A stretch of 64,000 bases of DNA. Source: Prolixibacteraceae bacterium (lineage in GTDB: Bacteria; Bacteroidota; Bacteroidia; Bacteroidales; Prolixibacteraceae). The stretch covers positions 42,377-106,376 of the forward strand of contig DMSQ01000019.1 in assembly GCA_003457135.1 (NCBI GenBank), in the 5' to 3' direction. The notes below the pieces were generated by a model, which saw nothing but the letters and a program-made list of their open reading frames with translations, was not told the DNA's origin and ran no database searches. The translations under genes and the position numbers were made by a program. Positions 55,503-62,498 of this stretch are shown here, one piece after another. Each line of letters begins with the position of its first letter. Position 1 is the first letter of the stretch.

Positions 55503-57341
55503 CTACTCAAACCTTAGGGGCTCCGGGCCACGAGGCTGAAAAGAATAGAAACGTGTTTTTGAAACTTCCTCGAGAAGAAAACCCATTGAACCCACATCGC
55601 TAGGGTGATTTGGGTAAAAAGCCAAACGTATCTGGATGGTTTTAAAAATAAGGTTTTCGTTCCGGATACGAAGACCCAGGCCGACTCCGGCATAGTAGCT
55701 TTGCTTAAATATAGACTGGTCGTCGGGCCCAACAATTCCAACATCAAAAAATGAAAAGAAGGCAGTCCTAAAATTCAGGATTGCCCTTTCCTGAAAAAAA
55801 ACATTTTCCACATTCAGGGTCACACGCTGCTTACCTTTACCGATCTTGCTTCCAAAACCCCGGATTCCATCCCTGTTTTTAAGTAACAGATACTCAATTT
55901 CAAACCGGTTAATCCCCAGGGTATAGTTTAATTTTATAAATTGCCTGGTCCGGACGTTCCAGATGTTGAACAATGGAGAAATAAAATTAATCTTAAAGTC
56001 AGCCATTCCCTGTTCGACACCATCTGACTTCCAGAAGGTCCCCAATCCAAAGGAGGAAAAGAAATAATAAGGTTTGTTGATAAAAAGATTGCCTGTTGAC
56101 AGATACACGTGCGAGTACCATCGGTCCCCGAATTCGTTTCGGTCATATCCAAAAACCAGTTCGTGTAAATAACCTTTGGGAATATCCTCTGTGATTCCAT
56201 AGCTGTAAACCAGGTAATCACGAACATACGAACGTTTCGAAAAGCTCAGGCTTCCCAGGTAAAAAGTACTGTTGGCAAAAAACTGGTTGTTGTTGAGGTC
56301 AGGTACCGGACGGTCATAAAAAGAAACGTATCTTATTCTGCCGGATAATGTCATCTGAAAGCGGCTATCAGCACGATTAATTCCAAGCATTAAACGCCTC
56401 CCGTACCAACTATCAAAAAAAAGATAATTCAGGGGAAAGTCAACCCTGACAAAATCATTCAAATTTAACCGGTCGGACCTGAAATTTCTCAAAACAGTTA
56501 ATCCACCGGCATAGACAGATCTTGGTCTTAAAAAATCGCGCTCAAATGAAACAAAAAAACCTTTCCGCAGGAAATTATTGGCATATCCTGCTGAAAAGTT
56601 AATAAAATTTCCTTTAAGGTTATTTATTGCATAATAAGCCTCAATTCCAATATGCGGAGTTTTATAAGTGTGTGCAATAAGTTTTGTTCCAATTTCATGA
56701 CCAATGCCCAGAATATTCTTATCATAAATTCCAATTTCACCATGTTTAATATCCTCTAAATTTCCTGAAAGGCCAAATGAAAATACATCCTTGGTCAGGA
56801 TCAGAATATCAACCAGATCATTATTAAACGGTCGGGATTTAATAATAATCCTGACATCTTTCAGGTAGGGCAAGCTGCGAAGTAACCGTTCATTATCCAT
56901 GACCAGGTTAGGATCAAGTGGCTGCCCCTCTTTGATCCACAAATTCTTCCGGATTACAGACAAGTTGGATTTTGAATGCAGCTTATTAGCCATCTGTTCA
57001 ATCCAAATCCCTGTTGTTTTTGACGTATCGGTGAAATCAGGGCCAAAAACATCAAGCGATTTAATGGTGATCGAACCAATGGTCTTATTTTCGAAAGTTT
57101 TGTAGTATTCGTATGATAATAAATTGCTGCTATCCGTTTTATTTTCAGAACGGATCATCCAATCATACAACCATTTAGTAATTTTATGACGGGAGGCTTT
57201 TACTTGCAGGCTGTCGTAAAATAATTCAGGGTTATCTTTCACAATCAGAACCTCCAAAGAGTCCTTTTTAAGCATGGGGATATCCCTTCCCGCAAGGGAT
57301 AGCGCAGAAAAAAGCAGAAATGTTATCCACACTATTCTCAT
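55503..57341 (-). CDS. outer-membrane protein with POTRA-like domain and surface-antigen-type barrel
   Basis: This 612-residue protein has a signal peptide (MRIVWITFLLFSALSLAG) and an N-terminal region of about 200 residues. That region has a POTRA-like element: IKEGQPLDPNLVMDNERLLR then SLPYLKDVRIIIKSRPF. A barrel of some 16 strands follows (for example FGYDRNEFGDRWYSHVYLST). It resembles BamA/TamA-family proteins, but the canonical C-terminal aromatic residue is replaced: it ends GPEPLRFE. Role is probably in outer-membrane assembly or export; the substrate is unknown. Confidence 0.8.
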   Translation of the reverse strand: MRIVWITFLLFSALSLAGRDIPMLKKDSLEVLIVKDNPELFYDSLQVKASRHKITKWLYDWMIRSENKTDSSNLLSYEYYKTFENKTIGSITIKSLDVFGPDFTDTSKTTGIWIEQMANKLHSKSNLSVIRKNLWIKEGQPLDPNLVMDNERLLRSLPYLKDVRIIIKSRPFNNDLVDILILTKDVFSFGLSGNLEDIKHGEIGIYDKNILGIGHEIGTKLIAHTYKTPHIGIEAYYAINNLKGNFINFSAGYANNFLRKGFFVSFERDFLRPRSVYAGGLTVLRNFRSDRLNLNDFVRVDFPLNYLFFDSWYGRRLMLGINRADSRFQMTLSGRIRYVSFYDRPVPDLNNNQFFANSTFYLGSLSFSKRSYVRDYLVYSYGITEDIPKGYLHELVFGYDRNEFGDRWYSHVYLSTGNLFINKPYYFFSSFGLGTFWKSDGVEQGMADFKINFISPLFNIWNVRTRQFIKLNYTLGINRFEIEYLLLKNRDGIRGFGSKIGKGKQRVTLNVENVFFQERAILNFRTAFFSFFDVGIVGPDDQSIFKQSYYAGVGLGLRIRNENLIFKTIQIRLAFYPNHPSDVGSMGFLLEEVSKTRFYSFQPRGPEPLRFE

Positions 57342-57501
57342 AACATAAGATTGATCTTTTCGGATTTTAAATTTATCTAATTAATTTAAAGAATAAGTGT
57401 TAAAAATATTTAAGCCTGAATGGTCGGTTCAAATGAGAATTTTATTTCCTTACACGTCGAATTTTTAAATTACGGTGTTCGATTTTATTAAATTTGCCAC
57501 T

Positions 57502-58239
57502 ATGTTGAATATAAAAGAGCTATACCGAAAAAATATTTATGGGATTATAGGAACCCTGATCTTTCATATTTTAATGGTTGCTGGTTTATTAGTGGCCGAA
57601 TTGAACCTTAATGTTAAAATTGAAAAAGAAGAAGCCATTTTACTTGACTTCATTGGTCCTGAAGAAATAGAAAGAAATATTGAACGGGAAGAGAAGATAA
57701 TGCCAGATAAAAATATAACCTCTGGCCAATCAAAAAGCGAAAGACAAAGTTCAGGAAGCAACAGGGCTGTGAACGATGCCCTAAAAAGGGATAAGTTTTT
57801 TGATGCCGCTTACAATCGTGACATGGAAGAAGCAAAAAAACTCGTCGCAGATGTTAATAAACAATTATCCAAAGAGATTGCTCCTGTAAAGAATTTGGAG
57901 ATGCCTGAAGAAAGTACGGAAGGACAAGATCCTGATTCAATTAAAAATATTATTTATTCAGGGAAAAGTAATATTCATTATTATCTTGAAAACAGACATC
58001 ATATCAGGTTACCCATCCCGGTATATTTAGCCAAAGGCGGCGGAACGATAATAGTTGACATACAAGTTGACCGGTCGGGAAATGTGATTAAGGCAGAAGC
58101 AAGACCAGCAAAAAACATAAACGACCCGATGTTACCCTATTATGCCACACAGGCAGCAGTGCGCACAGTATTTAACTCAGAATCAAAAGCTAAAGAAGTT
58201 CAGAAAGGGACAATTACTTACCAATTTGTAGCTCAATAA
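57502..58239 (+). CDS. TonB-like envelope protein with one membrane helix
   Basis: This 245-residue protein starts MLNIKELYRKNIYG, with an N-terminal helix (IIGTLIFHILMVAGLLVAEL). A charged linker containing the acidic repeats IEREEKIM and KRDKFFDAAYNRDMEEAKKL follows. The C-terminal domain resembles TonB (VYLAKGGGTIIVDIQVDRS, GNVIKAEARP). ATG at 57502 is preferred to the in-frame ATG nine codons earlier because it fits the helix-adjacent start. It is the first gene of the plus-strand block that leads to the CHAT/sigma region, although a terminator follows. Confidence 0.82.
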   Translation: MLNIKELYRKNIYGIIGTLIFHILMVAGLLVAELNLNVKIEKEEAILLDFIGPEEIERNIEREEKIMPDKNITSGQSKSERQSSGSNRAVNDALKRDKFFDAAYNRDMEEAKKLVADVNKQLSKEIAPVKNLEMPEESTEGQDPDSIKNIIYSGKSNIHYYLENRHHIRLPIPVYLAKGGGTIIVDIQVDRSGNVIKAEARPAKNINDPMLPYYATQAAVRTVFNSESKAKEVQKGTITYQFVAQ

Positions 58240-58628
58240 CATTCCAGTAATGTAAAATACACAATAACTTTAACATCAATTAACAATTATTTTCACAATT
58301 TTCGAATTCTAACACATACATTTGTCATACATTTTTTTTCATAAGTTTAGGTTTAGTTAGGTTAGTTAGTTTAAGAGAGAGAAGGTAGGTTGTTGAACCT
58401 ACCTTTTTCTTTTTACTGCCCTTATATTCTGAAAATCCCGCCCTTTAATTATTCCAATAAAATGTTTCTTTTGCTAGGAAATAAGTGAATAGTATTTATT
58501 TTTGAGCCTAAATATTTTGAGATATTTGTTTTTTCCACATTTTATACTGATTTTTAGAAATTCAAAAAAAGAATCATAAAAATTATTCCAAAAAGCGTAT
58601 CCAATTATACCATATATAATATTTTGCG
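58240..58628 (+). other. intergenic region with a -7 box, hairpin terminator and possible small RNA
   Basis: TACATTTG (58317-58324) matches TAnnTTTG but has no -33 at normal distance. A perfect 10-bp hairpin AAGGTAGGTT-GTTG-AACCTACCTT (58382-58405) is followed by TTTCTTTTT on the plus strand. A transcript from about 58331 to 58412 would be around 80 nt. The remaining 200 bp up to the sigma gene are AT-rich and without a gene. Confidence 0.6.
58382..58412 (+). terminator. rho-independent terminator
   Basis: Stem AAGGTAGGTT / AACCTACCTT with a GTTG loop and a T-rich tail. It lies 143 bp past the TonB-like gene and upstream of the sigma gene. Confidence 0.88.
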
Positions 58629-59213
58629 ATGATTGATTACTCCAACCTTGACCTTTTAAATGGAATTCTTAGAAATGACACTATCGTTTTACAGTTCATT
58701 TATAAGCATTTCTATTCCAAGATTAATTTTTTCGTCAAAAAAAATAATGGGGATGATGATGATGCCAATGATATTTTTCAGGAGGCAATTATTATTTTAT
58801 ACCGGAAATTAAAAGCCAATGATTTGGTATTGGATTGCACTTTCGAAACATATTTATACTCAGTTTGCCGATTTTTGTGGCTTAAACAACTGGAAAAAAG
58901 AAAGTTGGAAAAAGAAAAAATTAAAGATAATCACGAATACAATGATGATATTTATGATGATGGACTGGAAAAAGTAGTTGACCTGAACGATCGATATAAA
59001 TTATTTCAGAAACATTTTACCAATCTTGGAAAAGACTGCCAGAAAATCCTTCAATTATATTTCGACAAAGTTCCTTTGAAAAGTATCGCTCAGATCATGG
59101 GATTCAAGAGTGAAAAATATGCGAAAAAACGCAAGTTTAAATGTAAGGAATACCTAATTAAGAGCATCAAACAAGACCTTGAATACAAGAAAATTTTAAG
59201 CAGTAACGACTAA
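58629..59213 (+). CDS. ECF-like sigma-70 family factor of the CHAT/peptide locus
   Basis: This 194-residue protein has region 2 (NDTIVLQFIYKHFYSKINFF, then NDIFQEAIIILYRKLKAN) and region 4 (DCQKILQLYFDKVPLKSIAQ, then IMGFKSEKYAKKRKFKCKEY). The lysine-rich KYAKKRKFK helix replaces the more usual sequence. It is divergent in type from the PUL ECF factor at 24909-25493. No FecR gene follows; instead the convergent CHAT gene lies 19 bp away and an anti-sigma-like TPR gene starts 3.3 kb downstream. That gene is the candidate partner. Confidence 0.9.
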   Translation: MIDYSNLDLLNGILRNDTIVLQFIYKHFYSKINFFVKKNNGDDDDANDIFQEAIIILYRKLKANDLVLDCTFETYLYSVCRFLWLKQLEKRKLEKEKIKDNHEYNDDIYDDGLEKVVDLNDRYKLFQKHFTNLGKDCQKILQLYFDKVPLKSIAQIMGFKSEKYAKKRKFKCKEYLIKSIKQDLEYKKILSSND

Positions 59214-59232
59214 TCGAGTCTATTAGGTTTTA

Positions 59233-62088
59233 CTATTTGTGTTTTCTTCTCCTATACCAATCTCCGGCAAGGAAAAGTCCGACCAGAATCAGCAGCAACA
59301 CAAAATACTTATCTATACCGGTTTTCAATGGTTCCGGATTACCAATATTGACGTAACCCAACCAGTAGTGAGGATGGGAGGTTAATGGATCAGAAGTTTC
59401 AAGATGTTTCAATTTTGCCATTCGCAGTGCAACATCCTTTTTCTTTCCTTTCGACAAAAAGTAATAAAAATCTTCCATGATTTTCACCCCCGATTTGTCT
59501 TCAACCTGCCACAAAGTCATAACAATAGAAGGACAGCCGGCATATATAAATCCACGGGCCATGCTCATAACCCCTTCTCCTTTTTGCAACTTACCTGTTC
59601 CGGTTTCACAAGCGCTCAAAACAGCAAGGCGCGCATTAAGCTTCATATTATAAATTTCATAGGTATTCAAATATCCGTCATCATCCGAATTTTGATTTGG
59701 TTTTGAAAAAACAAGTTTCGAGAACATAGGTAAACTGTCATTAATAATAGTATGCATGGCTAAATGCAAAATATCAAATTCAGTTGCTTTTTCCTTAAAG
59801 ACATACTCCTGGGCAAATTGATCTAAAAATGAACTAGTCTTGAAATATCTGGAAATACCATTTACTTCATCTTTTGCACCAGGCAAAGGATTTAATTTTT
59901 TTTGAACAGAAGTTTCAGGATCAATATATGGAATGCTAGGATCATAAAATGGAGAAAAGGCCAACAGGCTTTTTAAACTGCTTTTATCCTTGTCAGAATA
60001 ATCGTACAAAAGAGTAGCTGAATAACTGTAATTGATGGCATAATTCATAACCAGATACTTTAAATTCCGAAAATTCATTGTAGTTGTATCGGGCATCTGT
60101 GACAATAATGCATCAAATGGGATATAAGAAAGTTTATCGTGAGGAATGATGGTTAGGTCTTTACCGTGTATTTTTGGGATAACAGGTTTTATAAGTTTTT
60201 CAAATAAACTATAACCAGAAGATGCATAATTAATAAAATCTTTCTTTTTAGTAAAAAGGTAGTTTGGATTTACTACAAAGTCGCGCACGAATTGAATTTG
60301 ATTTAAAAAAGTTGAGTCAAAATTATCCATAGTGAAGCTAACCGAATCTTTGGTAATAACAAAACGGAAAAGTTCTCCTTTTTCCTTTTCGAATTCTGAT
60401 TCTTTGATATAGAACTCAATTAATGCCTGTCTGGCACTAAGTTTTGATTGAATTTCGCGAACACCTACCACCTTATTTTCATATTTGAAGGAGTAGTATC
60501 TTGGATATAACTTTTCAAACGAGTCAATCAATTTATTGTATTCTTCATTGAATTTGAATATTTTGGCAGAAAGCAAATTAACTTTCTGTGAATCTGGCTT
60601 TTCGGAATGATTCTCCTCATACAACAAGGAAGTATAATTAGCGATGTTGCCTTTTAAAATGTTTTCCTGTTTCAACAACAAATCAGGAATTCCACCAAAC
60701 TCCTTGGCTTTCATATCTTTGACTGAAGCCAAAAGATTTGAAGACTTGCTTCTCTCTGAAAATTCAAAAGCTCGTTCAAGGAATTCCGCCTTTTGGGTCT
60801 GTCTGAATAACTTATAACTTATTTTAATAGCATCGGAAAACGTTGATTCCTGATTCCGGGCTAAAAAGAATTTGCTTTCTTCACTCTCAAAACCAATCTG
60901 AAGCCGATGAATCAGTTGAATTGCTTTATTCATTGAATTCAAACTGGCATTAAGGTATTTATATGAATTATTGTAATCGAATTCAGATAAATAAATATCC
61001 GCTAATTTTTCCATTGCCAAAGCCTTTTTCTTGAACTCATCTACCAAATGAATTTCTGAAATTACATTATTTAATGCCGGATCAACAAACGGATCTTTAG
61101 TGTTAAATGAATCAACTAATGATACAATCGCATTTTGGTAATATTGAATAGCCTCTTTGAAGTTTTTTTTACGTTGAGTTCGAAAATCATCGATTTGTTG
61201 AGCTTCTGAATTTTTCAGATAATAGTAATCGCCAAAATTTGATTCAACTTCGGCATAAACGGTGCCTTTTTCTCCATAATATTTTAATGCGATGGATTTT
61301 GCCTTTGAAGAAAAGATCAGTGCACGGTCAAACTTCTTTTGTGAAATTAAAAGAGAAGAATAGGCCAGGTATTCGGTTGCCAGTTCAACATTATACTCCC
61401 CATACAAATCCAGCCAATTTTGAATAGCATTCAGATAATAGCTTTCAGCCAGATCAGGTTTATTTTCATTTTTGTAAGCTTGAGCGATTAAATCAAACAA
61501 TCGGGGTTTTAATCTGGGGACAGTTGAATTAATATTGGTTAAAGCAAATTGGATAACTTCCTTATTATAGCCTAATTTTAATTGGGTTTCAACAAAATTA
61601 TATCTTGTTACCTGTAAAGTTTCATTAAGTCTGGTACTATCTTTTTTCAACAACCTAATTGCATTTTTCTGGAACTGTAAGGCTTGATTAAAATCTCCAT
61701 TCAAGCTAAAAATTATACCTAAATTAGAATAAACAGCACCCAATGAAGGTGATTCTTCACCAAATTGATTGATTATTATTTCTTCTGCGATTTTATAAAC
61801 TTCAATAGCCCTTTCAAAATTTTGGAGGTTCTTGAATTGAATACCCATATTGATCAATGGAGAAGCTAATCGAATACTATTTTCTCCATAGACTCTTTTT
61901 CGTATTTGATATATACTATCAAGTTTCGATAAGGCAGCCTCATAATCTCCAAGTCTTCCCAAACGGACTCCTTCACGTTGAAGCTTTTCAGTAGTTAAAC
62001 TATCCTTCAATGAAATTTTTGCAAATTGAGAAAACCCAATTGAAGTAATAAACAAAAAAATGAATAAGAGAAATATTTTTTTTAACAT
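59233..62088 (-). CDS. secreted TPR-CHAT caspase-like protease with C-terminal membrane anchor
   Basis: This 951-residue protein has a signal peptide (MLKKIFLLFIFLFITSIGFS) and then about ten TPR-like helical repeats (from SLKDSLTTEKLQREGVRLGR to at least AFEFSERSKSSNL). The CHAT protease domain has its catalytic His in LHLAMHT and Cys in LSACETGTG. One C-terminal helix follows (YFVLLLILVGLFLAGDW) before a basic tail (YRRRKHK). It should sit outside the inner membrane with the tail inside. ATG at 62088, seven codons into the frame, gives the right signal peptide. It is divergent from the peptide gene at 62248. Confidence 0.93.
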   Translation of the reverse strand: MLKKIFLLFIFLFITSIGFSQFAKISLKDSLTTEKLQREGVRLGRLGDYEAALSKLDSIYQIRKRVYGENSIRLASPLINMGIQFKNLQNFERAIEVYKIAEEIIINQFGEESPSLGAVYSNLGIIFSLNGDFNQALQFQKNAIRLLKKDSTRLNETLQVTRYNFVETQLKLGYNKEVIQFALTNINSTVPRLKPRLFDLIAQAYKNENKPDLAESYYLNAIQNWLDLYGEYNVELATEYLAYSSLLISQKKFDRALIFSSKAKSIALKYYGEKGTVYAEVESNFGDYYYLKNSEAQQIDDFRTQRKKNFKEAIQYYQNAIVSLVDSFNTKDPFVDPALNNVISEIHLVDEFKKKALAMEKLADIYLSEFDYNNSYKYLNASLNSMNKAIQLIHRLQIGFESEESKFFLARNQESTFSDAIKISYKLFRQTQKAEFLERAFEFSERSKSSNLLASVKDMKAKEFGGIPDLLLKQENILKGNIANYTSLLYEENHSEKPDSQKVNLLSAKIFKFNEEYNKLIDSFEKLYPRYYSFKYENKVVGVREIQSKLSARQALIEFYIKESEFEKEKGELFRFVITKDSVSFTMDNFDSTFLNQIQFVRDFVVNPNYLFTKKKDFINYASSGYSLFEKLIKPVIPKIHGKDLTIIPHDKLSYIPFDALLSQMPDTTTMNFRNLKYLVMNYAINYSYSATLLYDYSDKDKSSLKSLLAFSPFYDPSIPYIDPETSVQKKLNPLPGAKDEVNGISRYFKTSSFLDQFAQEYVFKEKATEFDILHLAMHTIINDSLPMFSKLVFSKPNQNSDDDGYLNTYEIYNMKLNARLAVLSACETGTGKLQKGEGVMSMARGFIYAGCPSIVMTLWQVEDKSGVKIMEDFYYFLSKGKKKDVALRMAKLKHLETSDPLTSHPHYWLGYVNIGNPEPLKTGIDKYFVLLLILVGLFLAGDWYRRRKHK

Positions 62089-62174
62089 TATTGGAATTTC
62101 ATCATGCAATAGATCAATGTCTTACAATTATATATTATTTTTTTTCTAATTTTTTCTAGAAACGAGGGTTACCT

Positions 62175-62195
62175 TTTATCCTTTTCCGGGATAAA
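62175..62195. promoter_or_regulatory. small inverted repeat between the CHAT and peptide genes
   Basis: TTTATCC-ttttccg-GGATAAA has 7-bp arms with a 7-nt spacer, centred about 60 bp upstream of the peptide start. It is a possible operator for the divergent pair; weak because short. Confidence 0.45.
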
Positions 62196-62247
62196 CATCG
62201 AACAAGAATAATTAAGGAACCAGTATTAATCATTAAACTCAAAAGTA

Positions 62248-62376
62248 ATGAAAACTTTATTTGCGAACAACGAAACCAAAAATTTTGATTCTTTCTCTTT
62301 CGACGTATTAACCGCTGAAGAACTTTCTTTGGTAAAAGGTGGCAAATCTGAAGATGTGTACGTTGATCTAAACTAA
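62248..62376 (+). CDS. 42-residue peptide with double-glycine leader
   Basis: ATG at 62248 opens a 42-codon gene. The leader part (FDVLTAEELSLVKGG) matches the double-glycine export-leader consensus: ELxxVxGG with Val at -4, Leu at -7, Glu at -8, Leu at -12 and Phe at -15 from the GG cleavage site. After GG remains a 10-residue core, KSEDVYVDLN, acidic and with no cysteine. Such leaders are cut by C39-peptidase ABC exporters; none is in the window, though one could lie outside. It is followed by the anti-sigma/TPR gene after 122 bp. A signalling peptide or a substrate of the CHAT protease is inferred. Confidence 0.82.
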   Translation: MKTLFANNETKNFDSFSFDVLTAEELSLVKGGKSEDVYVDLN

Positions 62377-62498
62377 GATCCCCTTCATTTTTATTCTATT
62401 TCTGGTCAACCGGCTTTTATTCCGGATCGGAATAGCACGTCAAACAAATACTTTTAATTTGGCCTATAAGGCATCATAAAACATTAACATCCAATAAG

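Noticed and set aside
58629..59213. Sigma factor at 58629 as part of a SusCD regulatory pair
   Set aside because: No FecR or SusC/SusD genes adjoin it, unlike the pair at 23813-25493.
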